A stretch of DNA of 64,000 nt from an uncultured Verrucomicrobia subdivision 3 bacterium. GTDB taxonomy: Bacteria > Verrucomicrobiota > Verrucomicrobiia > Limisphaerales > UBA11358. How positions within the stretch are numbered: the first letter of the stretch is position 1; every line of letters starts with the position of its first letter. The DNA lies in assembly GCA_903865745.1 (NCBI GenBank), contig CAIPKV010000060.1:17788-81787 (forward strand), written 5' to 3'. The position numbers were made by a program, and so were the translations under genes. Of this stretch, positions 26,641-35,156 are shown piece after piece. The notes below the pieces were generated by a model. That model was given only the letters and a program-made list of their open reading frames with translations, was not told the origin of the DNA and did not search any database.

Positions 26641-28314
26641 ATGAGTGAAATCCTTGTCATCGGCCATCGGAACCCCGACACCGACGCCATCTGCTCCGCC
26701 ATCGGCTACGCAGAATTCAAGCGGCGCACCGGCATGACGGAGGCCGTCGCGGCACGCTGCGGCGATACCAACGACCGGATTGATTTTGTACTGAACTCAT
26801 TTGGCGTGGCCGCGCCGAAATTTGTTGCTGACGTTTCCCCCATTATTTCCGATGTGATGCAGCGGAAAATATTAAGCGTGCGTCCGGACTCGACGGCGGC
26901 GGAAGCGCTGCGGTTGATGGATGAAAAGAATCTCCGCATCTTGCCCGTGATGGATGCCGGGCATAAATGTCGCGGTCTGCTTTCACTTTTCAAGTTAAGC
27001 AAATTTCTTTTTCCCGCCGTCAGCCGCCATCCCGGCCAGCAAAATTCCCGTGAAGTGCTCTCGTCATTGTCGAGCTTGGCGCAGACGCTGGATGGACAGC
27101 TTGTCACTGGCATTGATGCTGAACGTGAAGAAGAATTGATTTTGATGATTGGCGCAATGGGTCTGGAATCCTTCGCCGCGCGGCTCGACAAGTTTCCGCC
27201 AGAAAAATCCTGCGTGATCGTCGGGGACCGTTTGGACATCCAGAATGTTGCCATCCGCGAAGGCGTCCGCGTGCTCATCGTCACCGGCGGCATCGAAGTC
27301 GCGGCTAACACCGTTGAGGCCGCGCGCCGGAAAAACGTCAGTGTCATCACCTCGCCGCATGACACCGCGACCACCGCCTCACTTTGCCGTGCCGCCGTCG
27401 CCGTGCGCCATGTGCTGAACGAGGAATTTCTTTGCTTTCGCGAAAATGCGCCGCTCGCCGCCGTGCGCGAAGAGGCGACGGCTTCTGGCTATCTCGTCTT
27501 TCCCGTGCTCGATGGCGAAGGCCATACCGTCGGCATTTTGTCCAAAACCGATTTCCTAAAAACCGTGAATCGCAAATTGATTCTCGTGGATCACAATGAA
27601 CTTTCCCAGGCGGTACAGGGTGCGGACGAGGTGGAAATCATCGAAATCATTGATCATCACCGCCTCGGCTCGATGGCCACTCAGCAGCCGATTTTGTTTC
27701 GCAATGAGCCGGTCGGTTCCACCTGTACGATTGTGGCCGACTGTTTTTTCCGGCAGGGCGTGGAATTACCAAAGCCCATCGCGGGCCTTTTACTGGCCGG
27801 TGTAGTTTCCGACACATTGAACCTGACTTCGCCCACGACGACGACGCGCGATGCCGAGATTTTGAAGAAGCTCGAAGGCATCGCGCAGGTCAATGCCCGC
27901 GAGTTCACCGAGAAACTGTTTGCCAGCGGTTCGTTGCTCACGCTCAAGCCCGCGCCGCAGGCCGTCGCCACCGACTGTAAGGAATACGCCGAACACGGCA
28001 TCAAGTTCAGCGTGGCACAGATTGAGGAGATTGGCTTCGAACAATTTTGGAAGCGCAAGGACGAGCTGCTCGCCGCCTTGGAAAACTATCGCGCCGGGAA
28101 GGCGTATCTATTTTCAACGCTACTGGTCACCGATGTAGCCACGCAAAGCTCATTGCTGCTTGTGGTGGGTGACGAGAAATTCATCAGGCGCATCGACCAT
28201 CCGCGCCTAGAGCCGGGCATCTACGAACTGCGCGACGTTGTCTCCCGCAAGAAACAATTACTGCCCTATCTCACGCATTGCCTGCGGGAGAAGGAAAAGG
28301 GTGTGAAGGGCTGA
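26641..28314 (+). CDS. Mn-dependent inorganic pyrophosphatase with inserted CBS-DRTGG-CBS regulatory part
   Basis: 557 residues. The family II pyrophosphatase fold starts with ILVIGHRNPDTDAICSA (4-20; metal ligands His9, Asp13 and Asp15). It is interrupted by a CBS domain (about 70-128), a DRTGG domain (about 135-245, containing IVTGGIEVA) and a second CBS domain (about 250-310), then resumes with ILVDHNE (314-320) and EIIDHHRLGS (335-344). The DHHA2 domain forms the C-terminus. CBS-containing pyrophosphatases are controlled by adenine nucleotides, including diadenosine polyphosphates. The DRTGG form hydrolyses pyrophosphate to phosphate. Complete, all key residues present. Confidence 0.95.
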   Translation: MSEILVIGHRNPDTDAICSAIGYAEFKRRTGMTEAVAARCGDTNDRIDFVLNSFGVAAPKFVADVSPIISDVMQRKILSVRPDSTAAEALRLMDEKNLRILPVMDAGHKCRGLLSLFKLSKFLFPAVSRHPGQQNSREVLSSLSSLAQTLDGQLVTGIDAEREEELILMIGAMGLESFAARLDKFPPEKSCVIVGDRLDIQNVAIREGVRVLIVTGGIEVAANTVEAARRKNVSVITSPHDTATTASLCRAAVAVRHVLNEEFLCFRENAPLAAVREEATASGYLVFPVLDGEGHTVGILSKTDFLKTVNRKLILVDHNELSQAVQGADEVEIIEIIDHHRLGSMATQQPILFRNEPVGSTCTIVADCFFRQGVELPKPIAGLLLAGVVSDTLNLTSPTTTTRDAEILKKLEGIAQVNAREFTEKLFASGSLLTLKPAPQAVATDCKEYAEHGIKFSVAQIEEIGFEQFWKRKDELLAALENYRAGKAYLFSTLLVTDVATQSSLLLVVGDEKFIRRIDHPRLEPGIYELRDVVSRKKQLLPYLTHCLREKEKGVKG

Positions 28315-28320
28315 CCGGCC

Positions 28321-28953
28321 TTACGCCGTCCACGCCAGCACCATCTCCGTAATGGCGATACCCGCCAGAATCATTGCGGCGAACCACAGTGGCTTTTTCT
28401 TTGTGACCAAACAAATGGACGCCAACGCCACAGCCACCGAGAAAAAAGAAATCGCCAGACCCATCTTGCCACCTTTCGCGCTGGCAATGGTCGCGCTGCT
28501 ACGGGCGGCATCGCGCTTCGCCTCCAAGTCGTGCGCCTTGGTCTCGATATCCTTTTGCTCGCTTTGGTATTTTGCAATCGCCCCTTCGTAATTCTTGATG
28601 AGCTTGAGCGTCTCCGGGTCGGCGGCGTTAGGGGCATGCGCCAGCTCGTCGCGGGCGATCTCGTAGGATTTCAATTTGACGGATTTGGCCTCATAATACG
28701 CCCACTGGTCGGAGGCGAGCGTCTGGTTGAAGGTCGCGTCATTGAGTTGCGTGAGGACGCGGCTGCCGTATTTGCCGCCCCACTGCGCCGCGATGGCCGC
28801 GACGACCGCGATGATGACGACCGAGAGCGAAACATACTTCGTCCACGCCTCGCGCTTTTCTTTTTCCTTCGTGGCCGCGCGGTCGGCTTTGAGGTCAGCG
28901 ATAAATTCTTTCAGCTCCGCGATTTCTGTCTGTAATTCATTCATGATCGGCAA
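28321..28953 (-). CDS. DUF4337 family membrane protein
   Basis: About 207-210 residues; ATGs at 28953 and 28944 are both possible. A charged N-terminal helix (about 5-36) precedes a membrane segment (39-57), the family motif ASDQWAYYEAKSVKLKSYE (80-98), a coiled coil (about 120-155) and two C-terminal helices (about 160-207). This matches DUF4337, whose function is unknown. It shares layout and the D-Q-W-x-Y-x-A-K motif with the protein at 9294-10181. It converges on the pyrophosphatase gene with 6 bases between stops. Confidence 0.8.
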   Translation of the reverse strand: MPIMNELQTEIAELKEFIADLKADRAATKEKEKREAWTKYVSLSVVIIAVVAAIAAQWGGKYGSRVLTQLNDATFNQTLASDQWAYYEAKSVKLKSYEIARDELAHAPNAADPETLKLIKNYEGAIAKYQSEQKDIETKAHDLEAKRDAARSSATIASAKGGKMGLAISFFSVAVALASICLVTKKKPLWFAAMILAGIAITEMVLAWTA

Positions 28954-29031
28954 AATTATTTTACCCGGCTAAAAACCGGGCGACGATTTTGCGAATCCGC
29001 GGAAAAAAATCAACTGCGAGTTTACAGAAAA

Positions 29032-29445
29032 TCAGCGACGCGCCCGAAACCACTTCGCCGCCGCCGCGTGGGCCATCACCACATCCGGGTCGCGTTGCAG
29101 CGCATCGAAATAATGCCGAGCAAAACCTTCGCCCACCTCGGATGCCACCAGCAGTTCGCCCGTCCGTTTCACCAAGGCCGCCGCCGCGTCATCAGTCAGC
29201 GGGGCTGTACTTTTTGCGTCAAGCGCCTCATCCAGCGCCACAATGAGCAGCGAGAGCGGATGCAGCCAGGCAAACCACGGGTCATCGGTCAGCAGTTTCA
29301 GGAAATGGTTGGCCGACGGGATGGTGCCGATATTCTGCTCGTAGCCGACGCGTTCCGAATCCACCAGCGCCTTGTGCAGGTCCAGCAGCGCCGTGCGCAA
29401 ATGGCTGAGGCGTTCGTGAAAATTCTCTGACGGCGGCAAATCCAT
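29032..29445 (-). CDS. Hypothetical soluble helical protein
   Basis: About 137 residues from the ATG at 29445 (MDLPPSENFHERLSHLRT). The frame extends upstream to 29556 but that part overlaps array C and is unlike protein. The chain is all-helical by eye, with a conserved-looking LLDLHKALVDSERVGYE and LLTDDPWFAWLHPLSLLIVA. I recall similar small proteins in environmental bacteria but no named family or function. Next on the same strand upstream is only repeat sequence. Confidence 0.65.
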   Translation of the reverse strand: MDLPPSENFHERLSHLRTALLDLHKALVDSERVGYEQNIGTIPSANHFLKLLTDDPWFAWLHPLSLLIVALDEALDAKSTAPLTDDAAAALVKRTGELLVASEVGEGFARHYFDALQRDPDVVMAHAAAAKWFRARR

Positions 29446-29531
29446 GCGCGGAAGATAGCGCAAATACCGCCAGCTGTCATCGTGGCAACCTATTAGCTTG
29501 TGCCGCGCTACCGGCCGCTGGTGTTGAAAAG

Positions 29532-29783
29532 TCAACGGCGGAAGGTTCACCGCCAATGGCTAGGGGCACGCCCCCAGCGGCAAGGGGCGTAAACCCTACG
29601 GCTACTTTCACGCCCCCAACCGTCGGTGGCGCATTTATAACCACTTCTTTCCCATACCCAATGGTTGGGTTTGCGTCCGTAACGGCTGCTTTCTCGCCCC
29701 TAACCATTACTTTACCACCCCCAACGATTGGGTTTGCAACGCCAATGATTACTTTTTTACCCACAACCATCGGGATTGCGCCC
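29532..29783. repeat. 21-bp tandem array C (CCAACSGTTGGGTTTGCG units)
   Basis: Twelve diverged units whose CCAAYSRTT core recurs at 29532, 29553, 29574, 29595, 29616, 29637, 29658, 29679, 29700, 29721, 29742 and 29763, exactly 21 bases apart. Good units are CCAATGGTTGGGTTTGCG at 29658 and CCAACGATTGGGTTTGC at 29721; some have TACTTTAC in place of the TTTGCG part. The array fills the divergent gap between the hypothetical protein and the GH43-like gene. It shares its unit with array D (46512-46829). From 29784 to 29937 I see only a spacer, including the weak start region of the next gene. Confidence 0.9.
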
Positions 29784-29937
29784 TTATTCGTGAAAAACAG
29801 CTCGTTTTCGCCATCCGAAGCCTCTTTTTAGTATTTTTGAGGTGAAACCAGGTCATTTTTCAAGGCCGGATCTCCCGTGCTAGCTGGAAAAGCGAACAAT
29901 CCACTTGCCGCTAAAGCTACCCGCAGCTAGCTTCGGA

Positions 29938-31038
29938 ATGATGTCACTGATTCTCTTTCACTCGGCCCGGGCTTTGCCCTTGGCGTTAACCTTCTTCGTC
30001 GCCGTGGTCAACTACAGCCAGGCCGAGGCGCCCAAACCGGCTAAAACCTTCATTGATTATTTTCAGCCGATGCCGATAACCAGCTCGTTGACCACCAACG
30101 TCTGGGGTGCTGCCACCGTCGGCCCGCGCGATCCGCAGAATGGTCTCGAAGATACCACGCTGAAGGCCTGGGATTATTGGGATGGTAAAATCATCAAGGG
30201 GCCTGAAGGCAAATATCATTTGTTTGGCAGCCGCTGGGCGCAGGCGCGCGGCCATAACGGCTGGGTTCAGTCAAAAGCCATTCATGCCGTCAGCGATAAT
30301 CTCTTTGGGCCTTACCAGGATAAAGGGCTTTGCTGGCCGGACAGCGAAGGCGGCAAAGGGCACAATGTTACCGCGCTGCAATTAGCCGACGGCCGCTGCG
30401 CTATCGTAATCAGTGAAACGCGGCCCGGCACGGTGTATGTTTCACAATCGCTCGATGGCCCGTGGGTGTTGCTGGGAAAAATCAGTGTCGCAGACAATCC
30501 CAAATGGCGTGCCTCTAATGAAATCATCTTGTTGCGCCCGGATGGAAACTACGAGCTGTTTGGCCGCGCAGGCGTGGTCATGCTTAGCACCAACGGGGTG
30601 CTCGGTCCTTATGTTGCTCAAGGCGCGAGCATTTATCCGGGCATCGCGGGCATGCCGCAGCATGAATTGCGTCATCTCGAAGACCCGGTGCTGTGGTTCA
30701 GCGGTGGTCTGTATCACATCACCGTCAATAATTGGAGCGACCGCAAAGCCTATCACCTGACTTCCGCCAACGGCATTGATGGCTGGACCTATCGCGGTCT
30801 GGCGTACACGCCGACGCAGGATTTTGTGCGCTACGCTGACGGCACCGTTAACCGCTGGCCGAAACTGGAAAGGCCCGGGGTTTATCTGGAAAACGGTCAC
30901 GTGTCCGCCATCACGCTCGCGGTTATTGACGTGGAAAAGGAGCAGGAACATGGGAACGATGGCCACGGCAGCAAAATCATCGTCATCCCCTTCGACGGTG
31001 CTGCGCTAGACCGCGATTTGCAGTCTGTCGCAAAATAA
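29938..31038 (+). CDS. Secreted GH43-like five-bladed beta-propeller glycosidase
   Basis: About 366 residues from the ATG at 29938. A hydrophobic N-terminal segment (MMSLILFHSARALPLALTFF, then VAVVNYSQAEA) acts as a signal peptide. The rest has the repeating aromatic/Gly pattern of GH43/GH117-type propellers: DYWDGKIIKGPEGKYHLFGS, AVSDNLFGPYQ, GPWVLLGKISV, NGVLGPYVAQ and RHLEDPVLWFSGGLYHITVN. The catalytic acidic residues cannot be fixed with confidence. It probably breaks down a plant or algal polysaccharide outside the cytoplasm. It is separated from the upstream array C by about 150 bases and stands alone. Confidence 0.75.
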   Translation: MMSLILFHSARALPLALTFFVAVVNYSQAEAPKPAKTFIDYFQPMPITSSLTTNVWGAATVGPRDPQNGLEDTTLKAWDYWDGKIIKGPEGKYHLFGSRWAQARGHNGWVQSKAIHAVSDNLFGPYQDKGLCWPDSEGGKGHNVTALQLADGRCAIVISETRPGTVYVSQSLDGPWVLLGKISVADNPKWRASNEIILLRPDGNYELFGRAGVVMLSTNGVLGPYVAQGASIYPGIAGMPQHELRHLEDPVLWFSGGLYHITVNNWSDRKAYHLTSANGIDGWTYRGLAYTPTQDFVRYADGTVNRWPKLERPGVYLENGHVSAITLAVIDVEKEQEHGNDGHGSKIIVIPFDGAALDRDLQSVAK

Positions 31039-31059
31039 TTGGCGCGTGTTCCAACGACA

Positions 31060-32592
31060 TCAAGGTTTTCCATCAATCAGCTTTTGCACTTTTGCCTTCA
31101 CTGCGGCATCCATCTTGATGAGCGGCGGCCAGGCACGTTTGAAACCTTCGCCTGGAATTTTCTTCGTGGCGTCAAAACCCATTTTGCTGCCGCTGGCGAT
31201 TTCGCTAGTCGCATGATCCAGCACATCGGACGGACCTTTGGTATAGATGCTGTCGCGCTGCGGATCGGTGTTGGCCGTGAGATGGAATAGCACTTCACTG
31301 GTGTTGTGAACATTCACATCTGCATCCACCACGACGATGTATTTCGTGAACATCATCTGCCCCATGCCCCAGAGGCCGTGCATGATTTTGTAAGCCTGCA
31401 TCGGGTAGGTCTTCTTGATGCTGACGAACACGAGGTTGTGGAATACTCCTTCCGCTGGCAACGCGATGTCCATGATCTCGGGGAAATTCATTTTGAAGAT
31501 CGGTAAGAATAATTTAACGCTCGCACCGCCAATATAAAAATCTTCCATCGGCGGTATGCCGACAATCGTCGCCGGATAGACCGCATCCTTGCGATGCGTA
31601 ATGGCGGTAACGTGAAACACCGGATACGGCTCGGGCAATGTGTAATAGCCGGTGTGATCGCCGAACGGTCCTTCCTCGCGCAACGGCTCGGTGGGGTCGA
31701 TATAACCTTCGATCACGAAGTCGGCATTGGCGGGTACTTCCAAATCGTTCGTCTCGCACTTCACGAGTTCGACGGATTTTTTGCGAAGATAACCGGCGAG
31801 CAGAAATTCGTCCAAGCCGTCCGGTAATGGTGCGGTCGCGGCGAAGGGAAACATTGGGTCGCCGCCGATAAAAATTGCCACGGGCATACGCTCGCCTTTT
31901 TCATAATAACGACGGCCATGGCGCGCGGCTACCTTCTGCAACTGCCAGTGCATGCCGGTGGTTTTGTCGTCGTAAATTTGGATGCGATACATGCCGAGAT
32001 TGCGCTCGCCCGTGTCCGGGTCGCGCGTGACCACGCATGGCAAAGTGATGAATCGTCCGCCATCGAGCGGCCAGCAGCGAAGAATGGGAATGTTCGCAAG
32101 CGTGGGCGGCTGCGGGTTGAACGAAGCGGGATTGATGACGTCCGGAGCTTTCGGCCAACTCTTCGATACGGCGGGGGCATCATATTTGTGAATGACATCC
32201 TTGCACGAACCGCTCTTCACGGTTTTCGGTTTTGCGTGGCGCAAATCGAGCGCGAGTGAGAGCAGCTTGATGGCATCCTTGAAACTGGTCGGCGGCTTGG
32301 CTTTCATCAACGCGCCGAGTTCGTTCGCGACTTCGTTCACGGACTCCGCGCCCATGCTCAGAGCCATGCGCTTGTGCGATCCGAGCGTGTTGATGGCCAC
32401 GGGGAAGGGCGATATGACACCGTTGATAGTGGGTTTTTCAAACAGCAATGCCTTGCCGCCGCCGGGCAATTTCATTTCGCGGTCGGCAATCTCGGTAATT
32501 TCGAGTTCAGTGGCGACAGGCTCGGAAATGCGTTTGAGTTCGCCCGCGCGGTCGAGGGCGTTGACGAAATCGCGAAAGGAATCAAAAGCCAT
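31060..32592 (-). CDS. UbiD family prenylated-FMN decarboxylase
   Basis: 510 residues, typical length. Family motifs include RDFVNALDRAGELKRISEPV at the N-terminus, the prFMN/metal-binding region GERNLGMYRIQIYDDKTTGMHW (about 195-216, long match) and LREEGPFGDHTGYYTLPEPY (304-323), whose Glu belongs to the catalytic Glu-Arg-Glu network. UbiD enzymes decarboxylate aromatic or unsaturated acids with prenylated FMN made by UbiX, mostly in ubiquinone or menaquinone synthesis or aromatic metabolism. No ubiX is in the window, so a quinone-pathway role is likely but unproven. The thioesterase gene begins 440 bases upstream on the same strand, and its stop is 48 bases from this start. Confidence 0.93.
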   Translation of the reverse strand: MAFDSFRDFVNALDRAGELKRISEPVATELEITEIADREMKLPGGGKALLFEKPTINGVISPFPVAINTLGSHKRMALSMGAESVNEVANELGALMKAKPPTSFKDAIKLLSLALDLRHAKPKTVKSGSCKDVIHKYDAPAVSKSWPKAPDVINPASFNPQPPTLANIPILRCWPLDGGRFITLPCVVTRDPDTGERNLGMYRIQIYDDKTTGMHWQLQKVAARHGRRYYEKGERMPVAIFIGGDPMFPFAATAPLPDGLDEFLLAGYLRKKSVELVKCETNDLEVPANADFVIEGYIDPTEPLREEGPFGDHTGYYTLPEPYPVFHVTAITHRKDAVYPATIVGIPPMEDFYIGGASVKLFLPIFKMNFPEIMDIALPAEGVFHNLVFVSIKKTYPMQAYKIMHGLWGMGQMMFTKYIVVVDADVNVHNTSEVLFHLTANTDPQRDSIYTKGPSDVLDHATSEIASGSKMGFDATKKIPGEGFKRAWPPLIKMDAAVKAKVQKLIDGKP

Positions 32593-32640
32593 ACACCGCT
32601 GAAACTAAACCGAATCAGGGCGAAGGAAAAGGAAATGAAA

Positions 32641-33036
32641 TCAGCCGCACTTGGCCTTGACCCGCTTTGTGAAGCTTTCTGTTCGAATAATCGCGCGTTT
32701 GTGCAGACCGCGTACGATGACTTCATGCGCATCGCGGGCCTCAATCTGGAAGGTGACCTTGCGGTCTTCGACGGCAATCACCTGCGCGCGGCAATGAATC
32801 GCCTGGCCAACGGGCGTCGGCGCGAGATGTCGAATATCAATTTCAAGCCCCACGGAACGCTCGTCTGCTTCAAGATGTGGCGTCAGGGCGTGGCGCGCGG
32901 TGCGTTCTAAAAACTGTATGATGTTTGGCGTGGAGACGACGGCGGGCATACCATCGCCGTGAAATTCCACGGCATGCTTCATGTCCGTAGGAATGGCTAG
33001 CTCGCCGACTTCACCAATTCTGGGACGCGATTTCAT
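32641..33036 (-). CDS. Hotdog-fold thioesterase (FlK-like)
   Basis: 131 residues. The single hotdog domain has VVSTPNIIQFLERTARHALT, with the Glu/Thr region used by fluoroacetyl-CoA thioesterase-like proteins, followed by DERSVGLEIDIRHLAPTPVG and FQIEARDAHEVIVRGLHKRA. These enzymes hydrolyse acyl-CoA thioesters or act as acyl-CoA binding housekeeping proteins; the substrate is unknown. It reads in the same direction as mdh upstream and UbiD downstream, so the three could form a loose operon. Confidence 0.85.
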   Translation of the reverse strand: MKSRPRIGEVGELAIPTDMKHAVEFHGDGMPAVVSTPNIIQFLERTARHALTPHLEADERSVGLEIDIRHLAPTPVGQAIHCRAQVIAVEDRKVTFQIEARDAHEVIVRGLHKRAIIRTESFTKRVKAKCG

Positions 33037-33045
33037 TCAAAACAA

Positions 33046-33103
33046 AATTGCCACAGAAGCACAGAGTTTGCAGAGAAGAATTTCACTCTGTGTTCTCTGA
33101 GTT
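33046..33103. repeat. Dispersed inverted repeat (CACAGAG/CTCTGTG type)
   Basis: CCACAGAAGCACAGAGTTTG (from 33051) is mirrored by CTCTGTGTTCTCTGAGTTTC and TGTGG near 33100, giving an imperfect hairpin in the gap between mdh and the thioesterase gene. Similar CACAGAG elements are common between genes of environmental bacteria. It may also stop or attenuate mdh transcription. Confidence 0.5.
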
Positions 33104-33127
33104 TCTGTGGAAATGATAAACGGCAAT

Positions 33128-34123
33128 TTATTTTGGCAGTAAATCCGTAACGAGCGATTTCTCTTCCTTGAGCTCGGCTTCGGTTGCGGCAATTTTCGCC
33201 TTGCTAAACTCGTTGAGCGGTACGCCCTGGACGATTTCAAAATCCTTACCGTTACTACGAATAGGGTAGCTGAAGATCAAACCCTTTTCGATCCCGTAGC
33301 TGCCGTCGGAATGGACACCAACACTGAACCAGTCGCCAGCGGGCGTGGGATGCGTGAGCTTGTAAACCGTGTTGACGGCGGCATTGGCGGCACTGGCCGC
33401 GCTGCTCAAACCGCGCGCCTTGATGATGGCCGCGCCGCGCTGTTGGACGGTGGTGATGAAATCCTTCTCCAGCCATTCGCGGTGGCTGATGACTTCTGGC
33501 ACGGGGCGGCCTTGAATCTTCGCGTTGAAGAAATCCGGATACATCGTGGCGCTATGGTTACCCCAGATGGCGAGGTTGGTGACAGCGGTGACATCCACGC
33601 TGGCTTTCTGGGCGAGCTGCGACTTGGCGCGGTTTTCGTCCAGCGCGGTCATGGCGAAGAAACGATTTTTCGGCACACCGGGCGCGTTGTTAGCGGCGAT
33701 AAGCGAATTCGTATTACACGGATTGCCAACGACGAGCACGCGAACGTCACTCGCGGCGTTCTTGGCTATAGCATTACCTTGGCCGGTGAAAATCTTTCCG
33801 TTAATGCCAAGCAAATCCTTGCGTTCCATGCCAGCCTTGCGCGGCACGGCGCCAACGAGCAGCGCCCAGTTCACTCCCTTGAACCCTTCGTCGAGGTTCG
33901 AGGTCGGCACGAGGCCCTTGAGTAAAGGGAACGCGCAGTCGTCCAGTTCCATGCAGACGCCATTGAGCGCGGCCAAGGCTTTTTCATCCGGTACTTCGAT
34001 CAGGTGCAGGATAACCGGTTGATCCGGACCAAACGCCGCGCCGGAAGCAATACGGAAGAGGAGTGAATAACCGATTTGACCGGCCGCGCCGGTAATCGCC
34101 ACGCGAAGGGGAGCTTTGTTCAT
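33128..34123 (-). CDS. mdh: Malate dehydrogenase
   Basis: 331 residues of the cytosolic-type (type 2) malate dehydrogenases. The NAD-binding loop [20 protein letters not shown] (7-26) starts the chain. Substrate arginines lie in [15 protein letters not shown] (91-105; Arg95, Arg101) and [13 protein letters not shown] (Arg165). The catalytic His190 is in [16 protein letters not shown]. The enzyme interconverts malate and oxaloacetate in the TCA cycle. All key residues are present. Confidence 0.97.
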   Translation of the reverse strand: MNKAPLRVAITGAAGQIGYSLLFRIASGAAFGPDQPVILHLIEVPDEKALAALNGVCMELDDCAFPLLKGLVPTSNLDEGFKGVNWALLVGAVPRKAGMERKDLLGINGKIFTGQGNAIAKNAASDVRVLVVGNPCNTNSLIAANNAPGVPKNRFFAMTALDENRAKSQLAQKASVDVTAVTNLAIWGNHSATMYPDFFNAKIQGRPVPEVISHREWLEKDFITTVQQRGAAIIKARGLSSAASAANAAVNTVYKLTHPTPAGDWFSVGVHSDGSYGIEKGLIFSYPIRSNGKDFEIVQGVPLNEFSKAKIAATEAELKEEKSLVTDLLPK

Positions 34124-34266
34124 AAAATAAAAATCAAGCGCTAGTATAATTATTTACTTTGGCTCCACGCAAGCGCGGAACCGCTCCTATTCAAAGCGAC
34201 CCACCGGCCTTGGAAATTTAGCCGTGTCCATTTGTGCCCATCTGTGGTTTAATTCTCCACGTAACT

Positions 34267-34641
34267 ATGGATTCCAAAAAACTGGCGAAACTGTGCCGCG
34301 ATTTCGCGGACAACAAAAAGGCGGAAAACATTACCGTGCTTGACGTGCGGAAACTTTCGTCCGTGACGGATTTTTTTGTCATTGCCACCGGCACGAGCCA
34401 GCCACACCTGCGCGCCATCGTCGAAGAAATTACTAGCCGGTTGCGCGACGAACATGATTTGCGCCCGGCGCGTTCGGAAGGCATGGTTTCTGGTGCTTGG
34501 GTGGTACTGGATTATTTTGACGTGATTGTCCACGTCATGCATACGGAGACACGTGCCCGCTACGATCTCGAAGGGCTATGGGGTGACGCTAAGCCGTTGA
34601 AAACGGCCAAACCAAAAAAGAAAACTCCATCGAAAAAATAA
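34267..34641 (+). CDS. rsfS: Ribosome silencing factor RsfS
   Basis: 124 residues from the ATG at 34267 (MDSKKLAKLCRDFADNKKAE); the frame extends upstream into a non-conserved leader. The core VLDVRKLSSVTDFFVIATGT, SQPHLRAIVEEI and the C-terminal GAWVVLDYFDVIVHVMHTET are the RsfS/RsfA pattern. The protein binds L14 of the 50S subunit and blocks subunit joining when nutrients are short. The Lys-rich tail (KTAKPKKKTPSKK) is an extension. It is divergent from mdh. The phrase TCCATTTGTGCCCATCTGTG before the gene is a known-looking extragenic motif. Confidence 0.95.
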   Translation: MDSKKLAKLCRDFADNKKAENITVLDVRKLSSVTDFFVIATGTSQPHLRAIVEEITSRLRDEHDLRPARSEGMVSGAWVVLDYFDVIVHVMHTETRARYDLEGLWGDAKPLKTAKPKKKTPSKK

Positions 34642-34680
34642 TTTCACCGGAGCTTCTAGTAAACTTAGTTCAGGTCCCGT

Positions 34681-35019
34681 TCAAGTCTCAGTGTTGGTTG
34701 GTGGCGGGTTTTTCTCAGGTATCTCTTCTGAGGTCTTGACCATTTCGTCAACGAGCTTCTTAAACTCGGCAAGCCCAGTCGAGGGGATGATAATTGTGTC
34801 ACGGCGTCCGGCCACATCCTCGGTGATACGCAGAAAGCGTCCACGCGGGTTTTCCTTGAGGGTCAGAACAAAGAATTTCCGCTCAATTTGCAACTCGACG
34901 GTTTTCAAGGTGTCTTCGTTGACTGGCGGGCGGGGTTGGGCGTTGTATTTGGGCGTACCGTAGCCCTGACTTTGATAAGGGCGGCGGCCGTAAGGCGAGG
35001 GGCGTTCGTTCGAAATCAT
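34681..35019 (-). CDS. PUR-domain (PurA-like, DUF3276) nucleic-acid-binding protein
   Basis: About 112 residues from the ATG at 35019 (MISNERPSPYGRRPY); the longer frame to 35073 has no support. A flexible Pro/Tyr/Arg-rich N-terminus leads into a single PUR repeat: VELQIERKFFVLTLKENPRG, RFLRITEDVAGRRDTIIIPS and GLAEFKKLVDEMVK. Bacterial PUR proteins, first described in Borrelia and Bacteroidetes, bind single-stranded DNA or RNA. The tail (PEKNPPPTNTET) is Pro-rich. It converges on rsfS. The RNA target is unknown. Confidence 0.85.
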   Translation of the reverse strand: MISNERPSPYGRRPYQSQGYGTPKYNAQPRPPVNEDTLKTVELQIERKFFVLTLKENPRGRFLRITEDVAGRRDTIIIPSTGLAEFKKLVDEMVKTSEEIPEKNPPPTNTET

Positions 35020-35156
35020 AAATCCGTTAATATTATTAAGACTTAAATTCGACCGATTTTTGAAAATTGTCAAACGACAAAGGTGGTAATACCGACTGAG
35101 CAGCCAGCATATTCATGCGATTGACAAAAACGCAGCTTGGAAGAAGCGCCAAAGCT

